Program-made: the position numbers and the translations under genes
Source of the DNA: Dorea longicatena
Lineage (GTDB): Bacteria > Bacillota > Clostridia > Lachnospirales > Lachnospiraceae
Reading direction: 5' to 3'
Assembly (NCBI RefSeq): GCF_025150085.1
Contig: NZ_CP102280.1
Coordinates: 697,001 to 761,000 of the forward strand
Length of the DNA: 64,000 nucleotides
Part shown: piece by piece, positions 45,916 through 54,290 of the stretch
How the letters are laid out: each line of letters begins with the position of its first letter
Position numbering within the stretch: the stretch's first letter is position 1
The notes under the pieces: generated by a model
Told to the model about the DNA's origin: nothing
Database searches by the model: none
Seen by the model: only the letters and a program-made list of their open reading frames with translations

Positions 45916-45931
45916 TTTATGAATAATGAAT
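45916..45931 (-). repeat. Right arm of the inverted repeat around the second AGCS gene
   Basis: TTTATGAATAATGAAT, the exact reverse complement of 44491-44506, 12 bases after the symporter stop. No T run follows. Confidence 0.5.
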
Positions 45932-46031
45932 AAGTGAAAATGAAAAAATGGAGGAAAAATAAAAAAATATACAAATAGTAGATTGCATAATTGTTCAAAA
46001 CGACTAAAAAAAGATAAAAAAAGATAAAGTA

Positions 46032-46060
46032 TTGCAATATAAGTAACAATGATGTAATAT
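46032..46060 (+). promoter_or_regulatory. Promoter of the glycine reductase operon
   Basis: TTGCAA at 46032-46037, a 17-base spacer and TAATAT at 46055-46060. Transcription would start near 46067, ahead of the riboswitch. Confidence 0.6.
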
Positions 46061-46119
46061 AGAAGAAGGAAATAAATGATATAAAAATTTTCTATAACTG
46101 AAAAGAAGAGTGGGATGAT

Positions 46120-46222
46120 ATTTCTCAAGAGAGAGCTGCCAGGGCAGCCGCCGAAGAGGCAAACCGGTATCGAAAAAAATGGGGAGAAACCGGACGAAAC
46201 TTTCAGGCAAAAGGACGGAGAA
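46120..46222 (+). promoter_or_regulatory. Glycine riboswitch of the grd operon
   Basis: Glycine aptamer core: AAGAGAGAGCTGCC at 46127, a CTGCC/GGCAG hairpin, CCGCCGAAGAGGCAAACCGG at 46148, a second CCGG-closed arm, then AAACTTTCAGGCAAAAGGACGG at 46197-46218. A single aptamer is seen. A terminator lies 65 bases downstream. For a glycine-degrading operon an ON switch is expected, with glycine preventing termination. Confidence 0.88.
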
Positions 46223-46283
46223 AGGTACTACATTCTGAATCTTGTACTGTAAGAGGAATTAGATTTAACAGGACGAAAGACAG

Positions 46284-46330
46284 AAAAGGACGTTTGAACG
46301 CAGTAACTGGCGTGGGACGTCCTTTTTATT
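46284..46330 (+). terminator. Riboswitch-controlled terminator before grdX
   Basis: AAAAGGACGT faces ACGTCCTTTT with an inner ACGC/GCGT stem, then T-rich DNA, 43 bases before the grdX start. It is the natural expression platform of the upstream aptamer. Confidence 0.82.
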
Positions 46331-46372
46331 TTCTAAGGCTGGTTGAAATAACATAAGAGAGGATGGACATGA

Positions 46373-46753
46373 ATGAGTAAGTATATGGTGATCACAAATA
46401 ATCCGCTTGTACGATCCAGGCTGGATGATACACATGAGGTAATCTATCTGGAACTCTCTTATGAAGAACTTCTGAAGGTAGTAAGGGACAGAATTTACGA
46501 AGGTCACAGATTATTGACACATCCATTATCAGGAAGTGTAAAACCAAAGGAAACACCGTACAAATCTGTGCTGATATCTGAGAGAAAGGAGAAGGTGGAT
46601 GGGGAATCTGTCAGATTGATTGAAAATGCGATTCTGGTATGTCAGAAATTTCAAGATAAAAGTAAGTATTACAAAGAAGAAGTTTATAAGGATTTTCAAT
46701 TGGTTGACTGGACTTTATTAGAGAGCGGACTGGCGTCTGCGGATGTCTGGTAG
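46373..46753 (+). CDS. grdX: GrdX protein
   Basis: GrdX, 126 residues, a small protein of unknown function that heads many glycine reductase operons. Its signature is visible: ITNNPLVRSR near the start and HRLLTHPLSGSVKPKETPYKS in the middle. There is no signal peptide and no cysteine pair. The ribosome site is GAGGATGG. It is the first gene after the riboswitch terminator and lies 72 bases before grdE. Confidence 0.9.
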   Translation: MSKYMVITNNPLVRSRLDDTHEVIYLELSYEELLKVVRDRIYEGHRLLTHPLSGSVKPKETPYKSVLISERKEKVDGESVRLIENAILVCQKFQDKSKYYKEEVYKDFQLVDWTLLESGLASADVW

Positions 46754-46825
46754 AAGACAGTGATAAAAGAGGTTGTAAAACGGGCAGCGTTTTATAAAAG
46801 AAGATGAAAAGAGGAGGAAAAGATC

Positions 46826-48106
46826 GTGAGATTAGAAATGGGTAATATTTACATTAAGGATATCCAGTTTGCGGATACATCAAAGATTGAAGATGGAATC
46901 CTGTATGTAGATAAAGGAGCTGTAAAAGCGGTAGCATTGGAAGATGAGCATATCAAAACAGTCACTTTTGATATTGCGAAACCAGGAGAATCAGTAAGAA
47001 TCACACCGGTAAAAGATGTGATCGAACCAAGAGTAAAAGTTGAGGGAAAAGGCGGGGTATTCCCGGGAATTATTTCAAAAGTTGATACCGTTGGTTCCGG
47101 AAAGACGTATGCATTAAAAGGAATGGCTGTTGTAACAGCAGGAAGAATCGTCGGTTTCCAGGAAGGTATCATTGACATGACAGGACCGGGAGCTGATTAC
47201 ACACCATTTTCCAAGACATTGAATCTGGTTATGGTATGTGAACCTGTAGAAGGTATCAAGCAGCATGAATATGAAAAAGCAGTCCGGTTTGCCGGATTCC
47301 GGGTAGCAGCTTACATTGGGGAATTAGCGCGTGAGCTTACACCGGATGAGACAAAAGTATATGAGACATGCGGTATCAAAGAAGGAATCACACAGTATCC
47401 GGATCTTCCGAGAGTTGCATATGTCCAGATGCTTCAAAGCCAGGGACTCTTACATGACACTTATGTATACGGAGTGGATGCAAAGAAGACACTTCCTACA
47501 ATCTTAAGTCCTACAGAGATCATGGACGGAGCAATCGTCTCTGGTAACTGTGTATCTGCATGTGATAAGAATCCTACATATGTACATGAGAATAATCCGG
47601 TTGTTCATGATCTGTTTGAAGAACATGGAAAGACACTGAACTTCGTATGTCAGATCATTACAAATGAAAATGTATACCTTGCAGATAAAGAAAGATCTTC
47701 TGACTGGACAGCAAAACTGTGTAAGATGTTAGATCTGGATGGCGTTATTGTATCACAGGAAGGATTTGGTAATCCGGATACAGACCTTATTATGAACTGT
47801 AAGAAGATCGAAGCAGAAGGCATCAAGACTGTAATTATTACAGATGAGTATGCCGGACGTGATGGAAAATCACAGTCTCTTGCGGACGCAGATGTGGCAG
47901 CAGATGCGGTTGTAACAGGTGGTAATGCAAATGAAGTTGTTATCCTGCCAAAACTTGATAAAGTAATTGGAACTTTAGATTATGTGACAAAGATCGCCGG
48001 AGCAAGTGAAGATACACTTCGCGAAGATGGATCTCTTGAAGTAGAACTTCAGGTCATCACAGGTGCAACAAATGAGACAGGTTTCAATAAGCTGAGTGCA
48101 AGATAG
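46826..48106 (+). CDS. grdE: Glycine reductase complex B, proprotein GrdE
   Basis: GrdE, 426 residues from a GTG start with site GAGGAGG. It is the substrate-binding part of protein B that takes glycine. The family is cut at an internal Cys to give two subunits with a blocked carbonyl-type end; that Cys is Cys242 in SGNCVSAC. The sequence VVHDLFEEHGKTLNFVCQI and the C-terminal TGATNETGFNKLSAR are typical. It works with the selenoprotein GrdB encoded 18 bases downstream. Confidence 0.95.
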   Translation: MRLEMGNIYIKDIQFADTSKIEDGILYVDKGAVKAVALEDEHIKTVTFDIAKPGESVRITPVKDVIEPRVKVEGKGGVFPGIISKVDTVGSGKTYALKGMAVVTAGRIVGFQEGIIDMTGPGADYTPFSKTLNLVMVCEPVEGIKQHEYEKAVRFAGFRVAAYIGELARELTPDETKVYETCGIKEGITQYPDLPRVAYVQMLQSQGLLHDTYVYGVDAKKTLPTILSPTEIMDGAIVSGNCVSACDKNPTYVHENNPVVHDLFEEHGKTLNFVCQIITNENVYLADKERSSDWTAKLCKMLDLDGVIVSQEGFGNPDTDLIMNCKKIEAEGIKTVIITDEYAGRDGKSQSLADADVAADAVVTGGNANEVVILPKLDKVIGTLDYVTKIAGASEDTLREDGSLEVELQVITGATNETGFNKLSAR

Positions 48107-48124
48107 AAGAGGGAGGATAAGAAT

Positions 48125-49435
48125 ATGTCTAAGATAAAAGTAGTTCATTATATCAACCAGTTCTTTGCACAGATTGGTGGAGAGGAAAAAGCAGACTATC
48201 CTGCAGAAATTCGTGTTGGGGAAGTTGTAGGACCTGGTCTGGCACTGACACAGAATTTTAAAGATGAAGCAGAGATTATTGCAACAGTTATTTGCGGAGA
48301 TTCTTACTTCAATGAGAACCTTGAAAAAGCAAAAGCAGATATTCTTGCAATGGTAAAAGAGCAGGCACCGGATGTATTTATTGCAGGACCGGCATTCAAC
48401 GCCGGTCGTTATGGCGTGGCTTGCGGTACAATTGCGGCAGCTGTTCAGGAGGAACTTGGAATTCCTGCAGTTACAGGTATGTATGTAGAAAACCCTGGAG
48501 CAGATATGTTCAAGAATGATGTCTACATGATCTCAACAAAGAACAGTGCGGCAGGTATGAGGGATGCAGTGAAGAAACTTGCTCCGTTGGCAGTGAAACT
48601 GGCAAAAGGAGAAAAAATCGGTTCATCTGCAGAAGAAGGATATATCCCGAATGGTATCCGTGTGAATTTCTTCGAAAAAGAAAGAGGATCCAAACGTGCG
48701 GTTAAGATGCTGATCAAGAAATTGAATGACAAGCCATATGTAACAGAATATCCGATGCCGAATTTTGACAGAGTAGAACCAAATCCGGCAGTGAAGGATC
48801 TTGCACATGCGAAGATTGCCCTGGTTACTTCCGGTGGTATCGTTCCAAAGGGAAACCCGGACCACATAGAAAGTTCAAGTGCTTCTCACTATGGAGAGTA
48901 TGATATTACAGGAGTTACAGATCTTACAGAAGAGACATATGAGACTGCACATGGCGGATATGATCCGGTATATGCGAATGAAGATCCGGATCGTGTACTT
49001 CCGGTAGATGTTCTTCGCGATATGGAAAAAGAAGGTGTGATCGGATCGCTTCATCATCTGTTCTATACAACTGTAGGAAATGGAACATCTGTAGCATCCG
49101 CAAAAGCATTTGCAGCAGAGTATTCGCAGAAATTAAAGGCTGACGGAGTAGATGCCGTTATCCTGACCTCCACCTGAGGTACCTGTACTCGTTGCGGTGC
49201 AACGATGGTAAAAGAAATCGAAAGAGCAGGAATTCCTGTTGTACATATCTGTACAGTTACTCCGATTTCTATGACAGTTGGTGCAAATAGAATCGTACCG
49301 GCGATTGCTATTCCACATCCACTCGGTAATCCGGCACTGGATCAGGAAGAAGAAAAGAAATTACGCCGTGGAATCGTAGAAAAAGCTCTGGAAGCTTTGA
49401 CTACGGAAGTTGACGGACAGAAAGTTTTTGAATAG
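48125..49435 (+). CDS. grdB: Glycine reductase complex B, selenoprotein GrdB
   Basis: GrdB, 436 residues when the UGA at 49175-49177 is read as selenocysteine (codon 351). The frame continues without a break to TAG at 49433. The context is ILTST-Sec-GTCTRCG, giving the UxxCxxC active site of the family. Selenocysteine of GrdB attacks the Schiff base of glycine to pass a carboxymethyl group to GrdA. A hairpin 12 bases after the UGA fits a bacterial SECIS. A plain ORF call ends at the UGA and misses the last 85 residues. The selABCD machinery is not in the window. Confidence 0.96.
49189..49205 (+). promoter_or_regulatory. SECIS-like hairpin in grdB
   Basis: TCGTTGC faces GCAACGA with loop GGT, starting 11 bases after the UGA codon. 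A 7-bp stem with a GU in the loop at this distance is what SelB needs in bacteria. Confidence 0.75.
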
Positions 49436-49468
49436 TACATGTGAATATAGAAGGAGATATAACGTAAA

Positions 49469-50413
49469 ATGAGTGAGATTTATGACGTTATCATTCTGGG
49501 TGCAGGTCCTGCCGGTCTGGCGGCGGGGCTGTATGCAGGAAGAAGCCGGCTCAATGTTCTGATCATCGAAAAAGGTCAGGATGGAGGTCAGATCGCAATT
49601 ACTGACGAGATTGAAAATTATCCGGGTCAGATTGTAGAAGGGGAATCCGGACCATCCCTGATTGCAAGAATGACAGAGCAGGCAGAAAAATTCGGGGCAA
49701 AAAGGGTATCCGATATGATCAAAGAAGTAGAACTTGAAGAAGAGGTCAAGGTTCTTAAGAGCGAAAAGAATGAATATCGCGGAAAAAATGTGATCATTGC
49801 AACGGGCGCACATGCAAGACCGATCGGATGCAAAGGAGAAGGACAGTTCAGGGGAAAAGGTGTTTCTTATTGTGCAACATGTGATGCGAACTTTTTTGAA
49901 GATTTTGAAGTATATGTAGTCGGCGGTGGGGATTCCGCGGTAGAAGAGGCTATGTATCTGACAAAATTCGCAAGAAAAGTTACGATCATTCACAGAAGAG
50001 ATGAACTGCGGGCTGCAAAATCAATTCAAGAAAAAGCATTCAAGAATCCGAAGCTTTTCTTTATGTGGGACAGTGTCGTAGAAGAACTGGAAGGTGACGA
50101 CATCCTTCAGGCAATGTATGTGAAGAATGTTAAGACCGGAGAAGTAACAAAAGTCGAAGCAGATCCGGAAGACGGAATGTTCGGGCTGTTCGGATTTATC
50201 GGAACGGTTCCGAATACAAAGATCTTTGAAGGAATCATTGATATGGATGAAAGAGGGTACATTAAGACGGATGCTGATATGCATACCAATATTCCGGGTG
50301 TATATGCAGCAGGAGATGTACGTGTAAAGAGTCTCCGCCAGGTAGTGACTGCGGCGGCAGATGGTGCGATTGCTGCGGTCCAGGTTGAAAGAAGCATGTC
50401 AGATTATTTCTAA
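49469..50413 (+). CDS. trxB: Thioredoxin reductase of the glycine reductase operon
   Basis: NADPH-thioredoxin reductase, 314 residues, low-molecular-weight class. The FAD site is GAGPAGLAAG at the start, the redox pair is Cys135 and Cys138 in CATCDANFF, the NADPH site is VGGGDSAVEEA, and the end is AAGDVRVKSLRQVVTAAADGA. It sits between grdB and the operon's own thioredoxin and should feed electrons to GrdA. The ribosome site is GAAGGAGATA. Confidence 0.96.
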   Translation: MSEIYDVIILGAGPAGLAAGLYAGRSRLNVLIIEKGQDGGQIAITDEIENYPGQIVEGESGPSLIARMTEQAEKFGAKRVSDMIKEVELEEEVKVLKSEKNEYRGKNVIIATGAHARPIGCKGEGQFRGKGVSYCATCDANFFEDFEVYVVGGGDSAVEEAMYLTKFARKVTIIHRRDELRAAKSIQEKAFKNPKLFFMWDSVVEELEGDDILQAMYVKNVKTGEVTKVEADPEDGMFGLFGFIGTVPNTKIFEGIIDMDERGYIKTDADMHTNIPGVYAAGDVRVKSLRQVVTAAADGAIAAVQVERSMSDYF

Positions 50414-50486
50414 AGAGATGTTCTTTTAGGAGAAACTCCGGAGTTTAACCGGATTAAGAATATTATATAAAAGGAGGAAAACAGAC

Positions 50487-50804
50487 ATGATAGATGTAGA
50501 TAAGACTACTTTTGAAGAAGAAGTATTAAAAGCAGATGGTTATGTGTTTGTTGATTTTTATGGAGATGGATGTGTTCCTTGTCAGGCTTTAATGCCAAAG
50601 GTACATGAATTTGCAGAGACTTATGGGGATAAGTTAAAATTCACATCTTTAAATACAACAAAAGCGCGCCGTCTTGCAATTTCACAGAAAGTTTTAGGAC
50701 TTCCTGTAATGGCAATCTATAAGGATGGCGAAAAGGTAGAAGAGCTGGTCAAAGACGACTGTACAGCTGAATCAATTGAAGCAATGATTAAGAAATATAT
50801 CTAG
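50487..50804 (+). CDS. trxA: Thioredoxin of the glycine reductase operon (CVPC active site)
   Basis: A thioredoxin of 105 residues whose active site is GDGCVPC, Cys29 and Cys32, instead of WCGPC. A CVPC motif is known from thioredoxins of glycine-reductase operons in amino-acid-fermenting clostridia. It re-reduces the Cys-Sec bond of GrdA during the cycle. The cis-Pro in GLPVMAIY is present. It lies between trxB and grdA, with site AAAGGAGGAA. Confidence 0.93.
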   Translation: MIDVDKTTFEEEVLKADGYVFVDFYGDGCVPCQALMPKVHEFAETYGDKLKFTSLNTTKARRLAISQKVLGLPVMAIYKDGEKVEELVKDDCTAESIEAMIKKYI

Positions 50805-50878
50805 ACAGAACGGTAATTTCTAAATCATAGAGAAATGACCTGTAAAAGGTTAAAAATAAAAAGAAAGGAGATATAATT

Positions 50879-51340
50879 ATGGCTATTTTAGAAGGGAAAA
50901 AAGCAATAATTATCGGAGATCGTGATGGAATTCCGGGACCAGCCATTGCAGAATGTGTAAAAACTGCAGGTGCTGAGATCGTATTCTCATCTACGGAATG
51001 TTTCGTCTGAACGAGCGCAGGCGCAATGGATCTGGAAAACCAGAAGAGAGTAAAAGAATTCGCTGAAGAATATGGTGCAGAGAACTTAGTAGTAGTTCTT
51101 GGTGCAGCAGAAGGAGAGGCTGCAGGTCTTGCAGCTGAGACTGTAACTTTAGGCGATCCTACTTTCGCAGGTCCATTGACAGGGGTCCAGCTTGGACTCA
51201 CGGTATATCACGTATGCGAACCAGAGATGAAAGCAGAGTTTGACGAAGCGGTTTATGATGAGCAGGTAGGCATGATGGAAATGGTATTAGATGTTGATGA
51301 TATCGTTTCAGAGATGCAGGCTATCAGAGATCAGTTATAG
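50879..51340 (+). CDS. grdA: Glycine reductase selenoprotein A
   Basis: GrdA, 153 residues with UGA at 51008-51010 read as selenocysteine at position 44. The motif is [18 protein letters not shown], the CxxU redox site that carries the carboxymethyl group as a selenoether. The ATG at 50879 follows AAAGGAGATA. Automatic calls often start at the ATG of AMDLENQ and lose the active site. A small hairpin TCTGG/CCAGA with an AAAA loop lies 20 bases after the UGA; whether this or another fold is the SECIS is not clear. A terminator follows the gene. Confidence 0.96.
51031..51044 (+). promoter_or_regulatory. Possible SECIS hairpin in grdA
   Basis: TCTGG faces CCAGA around AAAA, beginning 20 bases after the UGA. 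It lacks the usual GU in the loop, so it is a weaker candidate than the one in grdB. Confidence 0.35.
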
Positions 51341-51361
51341 TCCGAAGTTTCTCATACGAAT

Positions 51362-51407
51362 AAAAAGGACAGGTCCGTTGTGTTCCTACAGGGGACTGTC
51401 CTTTTTT
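51362..51407 (+). terminator. Terminator between grdA and grdC
   Basis: AAAAAGGACAG with inner TCC faces CTGTCCTTTTT with inner GG, then six T. It lies inside the grd gene set, so grdA (needed in large amount) can be made in excess over grdCD. Confidence 0.85.
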
Positions 51408-51416
51408 CAAAATTAC

Positions 51417-51459
51417 AATGCATTTGTAAGAAGCTGCAGGTGGCAGGTTCTGTAGATAC
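51417..51459 (+). repeat. Short post-terminator hairpin element, copy C
   Basis: Begins CAATGCATTTGTAAGAAG. AGAA (51429-51432) faces TTCT (51448-51451) and CTGC faces GCAG. In copy B the outer pairs are AGGA with TCCT, so both strands changed together. It sits between the grdA terminator and grdC. Confidence 0.6.
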
Positions 51460-51497
51460 GGTGCTTATTTTGAAGTAAACAGAAAGGTGGATAACCA

Positions 51498-53036
51498 ATG
51501 AACAGTGTAATTAAAGGGGCAAGTTATGTATTAGTACATACACCAGATATGGTTTTATATAACGGAACAACGCAGACAACAGAGAGAGTTGTAAATCCGG
51601 ATTCCGAATATCTGAAAGCAGTGCCGGAACACCTCCGGTCATATGAAGAGGCGGTTTCTTATTGGCCGAATCAGACTTATATCGGTAATGCACATCCGGA
51701 TGAACTTGCTGCAGTTGAATTTCCATATTACGATAAGAAAAAAGAAGGAGCAAAACGTTACGGAAAATATGGTGAGATCATGCCGGAGGAAGAATTCCTG
51801 CTTCTGGTACAGGCATGCGATATGTTTGAAGTAGTGAGACTGGATAAAGCATTTGTAGCAAAATATAAAGATGTATTTGCCCAAGATCCAATTATCTCTG
51901 ATGACATTATTGAAAAAATCCATGAAGGAGTAGAGCTTTCAGAGATCGAAGCATTGATCAATGAAGATCATGCAGAACCATTATATTTTGAACATCAGTT
52001 AGTCGGATGTGTAAAACCGGCACATGATATTGATGTGAATTTATCTTCTCATATTATGCATGAGAATCTTATGAGCAAAGCATCCAGCGTACTTGCCCTT
52101 CTGTATGCTGTGAAAAATGCAGGAATTGAAAAATCGGATGTTGAATATGTAATCGACTGTGCGGAAGAAGCATGTGGAGATATGAACCAGCGAGGCGGCG
52201 GTAACTTTGCGAAGGCAGCGGCAGAAGTTGCAGGTCTTGTAAATGCTACCGGATCCGATGCGAGAGGGTTCTGTGCGGCACCTACACATGCGCTGATCGA
52301 GGCAGCAGCACTGGTTAAATCCGGTGCATATAAGACGGTTGTTGTCACAGCAGGAGGATGTACGGCCAAACTTGGCATGAATGGAAAAGATCATGTAAAG
52401 AAAGGACTTCCGATTCTGGAGGACTGTCTGGGGGGATTTGCGGTAGTTGTATCTGAAAATGACGGAGTAAATCCGGAGATTGACCTTGATATGCTTGGAC
52501 GGCACAGCGTAGGAACCGGATCTGCACCACAGAATGTAATTGGAAGTCTGGTAGCAGATCCGCTGGATCGGGTCGGTATGAAGATTACGGATATCGATAA
52601 ATTTTCACCGGAGATGCAGAATCCGGATATTACGAAACCGGCGGGTGCAGGAGACGTTCCGCTTGCAAACTATAAGATGATCGGAGCTCTGGCAGTTAAG
52701 AGCGGCGAGCTGGAAAGAAAAGAACTCGTGAACTTCACAAAAGAACATGGTCTGACAGGATGGGCACCGACACAGGGACATATTCCTTCCGGAGTGCCTT
52801 ATATCGGATTTGCACGGGAAGATATTTTAAGCGGTAAGATCAAGAATGCCATGATCATTGGAAAAGGAAGTCTGTTCCTTGGACGTATGACGAACCTTTT
52901 TGACGGCGTATCATTTGTAATCCACGGTAATATGGCAGCAGAGGAAAAAGCGGCTTCCGGTGTATCTGAGGAAGAAGTAAAGGGACTGATCGCAAAAGCG
53001 ATGAAAGAATTTGCAGCAACCCTGATGGCAGAATAA
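51498..53036 (+). CDS. grdC: Glycine reductase complex C, beta subunit
   Basis: GrdC, 512 residues, one of two subunits of protein C, which releases acetyl-phosphate from the acetyl-thioester made with GrdA. It has a FabH/thiolase-like fold. The family signs are CAEEACGDMNQRGGGNFAKAAAE, GSDARGFCAAPTHAL and HIPSGVPYIG. The ribosome site AAAGGTGG is upstream. It lies 14 bases before grdD, clearly one operon, though a terminator separates the pair from grdA. Confidence 0.95.
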   Translation: MNSVIKGASYVLVHTPDMVLYNGTTQTTERVVNPDSEYLKAVPEHLRSYEEAVSYWPNQTYIGNAHPDELAAVEFPYYDKKKEGAKRYGKYGEIMPEEEFLLLVQACDMFEVVRLDKAFVAKYKDVFAQDPIISDDIIEKIHEGVELSEIEALINEDHAEPLYFEHQLVGCVKPAHDIDVNLSSHIMHENLMSKASSVLALLYAVKNAGIEKSDVEYVIDCAEEACGDMNQRGGGNFAKAAAEVAGLVNATGSDARGFCAAPTHALIEAAALVKSGAYKTVVVTAGGCTAKLGMNGKDHVKKGLPILEDCLGGFAVVVSENDGVNPEIDLDMLGRHSVGTGSAPQNVIGSLVADPLDRVGMKITDIDKFSPEMQNPDITKPAGAGDVPLANYKMIGALAVKSGELERKELVNFTKEHGLTGWAPTQGHIPSGVPYIGFAREDILSGKIKNAMIIGKGSLFLGRMTNLFDGVSFVIHGNMAAEEKAASGVSEEEVKGLIAKAMKEFAATLMAE

Positions 53037-53050
53037 AGGGGGTGCGTGAA

Positions 53051-54205
53051 ATGGCAGACAAGATTGAAAGAATCATTGCAGATACATTCTTACAGATGGC
53101 AGAAGGACTAGAGACAGGAAACTTCGGAAAGAAGCCAAAGATTGCATTGACAGGTATGGGCAGTGAGCACGGAGAAGAAAATGCAATGGAAGCTGCGAAG
53201 ATGGCCGCCAAAGATGGAATTGAGGTATATTACATCGGAACACTGGAAGCAGAAGGCGTTACTACTGTTAAGGTGGCAAATGATGAAGAAGGTCATAAGA
53301 AGATGGAAGAACTGCTGGCATCCCAGAAAATAGATGGAGCAGTAACTATGCATTTCCCATTTCCGATCGGTGTGTCAACGGTTGGACGTGTAGTGACACC
53401 CGCAAAAGGAAAAGAGATGTTTATTGCCAATACGACCGGAACATCCAGTGCAGACCGTATTGAGGGAATGATTAAGAATACGATCTATGGAATGATTACG
53501 GCGAAGGCGTGTGGTCTGGAACATCCGACAGTAGGAATCCTGAATGTCGACGGTGCACGTCAGACAGAGATTGCATTAAAAGAACTTAAGAAGAATGGAT
53601 ATGATATTACGTTTGCAGAATCTGCAAGAGCAGATGGCGGATGTGTCATGCGTGGAAATGATGTATTGCAGGGGACACCGGATATTATGGTATGTGATTC
53701 CCTGACGGGAAATATTATGGTCAAGATGCTGTCTTCCTATACAACCGGAGGAAGTTTTGAAGCATCCGGTTACGGCTATGGTCCTGGAATCGGGGAAGAT
53801 TATGAACAGTTGGTTATGATCGTGTCCAGGGCATCCGGTGCACCGGTGATCGCAGGAGCAATCCGGTATGCGGCACAGCTGGTAAGAAGTAAGGTGTTTG
53901 ATATTGCAAAGAAAGAATTTGAGATGGCGGAGAAAGCCGGACTAAAGGAGATTCTGGAAGTAAGAAAACAGAGCTCTAAGCCGGCGGCATCAGATGAGAA
54001 TATAAAAGAGCCGCCAAAGGAAGTTGTAACATCCCAGATCGCAGGAATTGAGGTCATGGACCTGGAAGATGCAGTAAAAGTATTGTGGAAACAGAACATA
54101 TACGCGGAAAGTGGAATGGGTTGTACCGGACCGATTATCCGTGTGTCCGATGCGAATCTTTCAAAAGCAGAAGAAGAGCTTAAGAAGGCCGGATATATGA
54201 ATTAG
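53051..54205 (+). CDS. grdD: Glycine reductase complex C, alpha subunit
   Basis: GrdD, 384 residues, second subunit of protein C, with a PlsX-like fold. Cysteine chemistry in this subunit forms the acetyl-thioester before phosphate cleaves it. Blocks include ALTGMGSEHGEENAMEAA, SARADGGCVMRGNDVLQGTPD, the glycine-rich GGSFEASGYGYGPGIGEDY and ESGMGCTGPIIRVS at the C-terminus. ATG 53051 is chosen over the in-frame GTG at 53042 because GGGGGTG lies at the right distance. It ends the operon before a terminator. Confidence 0.95.
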   Translation: MADKIERIIADTFLQMAEGLETGNFGKKPKIALTGMGSEHGEENAMEAAKMAAKDGIEVYYIGTLEAEGVTTVKVANDEEGHKKMEELLASQKIDGAVTMHFPFPIGVSTVGRVVTPAKGKEMFIANTTGTSSADRIEGMIKNTIYGMITAKACGLEHPTVGILNVDGARQTEIALKELKKNGYDITFAESARADGGCVMRGNDVLQGTPDIMVCDSLTGNIMVKMLSSYTTGGSFEASGYGYGPGIGEDYEQLVMIVSRASGAPVIAGAIRYAAQLVRSKVFDIAKKEFEMAEKAGLKEILEVRKQSSKPAASDENIKEPPKEVVTSQIAGIEVMDLEDAVKVLWKQNIYAESGMGCTGPIIRVSDANLSKAEEELKKAGYMN

Positions 54206-54220
54206 AAAATAACAAATATG

Positions 54221-54273
54221 AAAAGCCTGGGTGAGAAGAAATTATAAAAGAAATTCTTCTCATTCAGGCTTTT
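54221..54273. terminator. Bidirectional terminator between grdD and sstT
   Basis: A long stem, AAAAGCCTGGGTGAGAAGAA facing TTCTTCTCATTCAGGCTTTT with two mismatches, has A and T runs at its two ends. It serves both convergent genes. Confidence 0.88.
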
Positions 54274-54290
54274 GGCATTGTTATGATTCG

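Noticed and set aside
49175..49177. UGA inside grdB as a nonsense mutation making a pseudogene
   Set aside because: The frame continues with family-typical sequence, the context is the known UxxCxxC site, and a SECIS-like hairpin follows.
51008..51010. UGA in grdA as a stop, with grdA starting at 51026
   Set aside because: The upstream 43 codons match GrdA and carry the CxxU motif; a start at 51026 would remove the active site.
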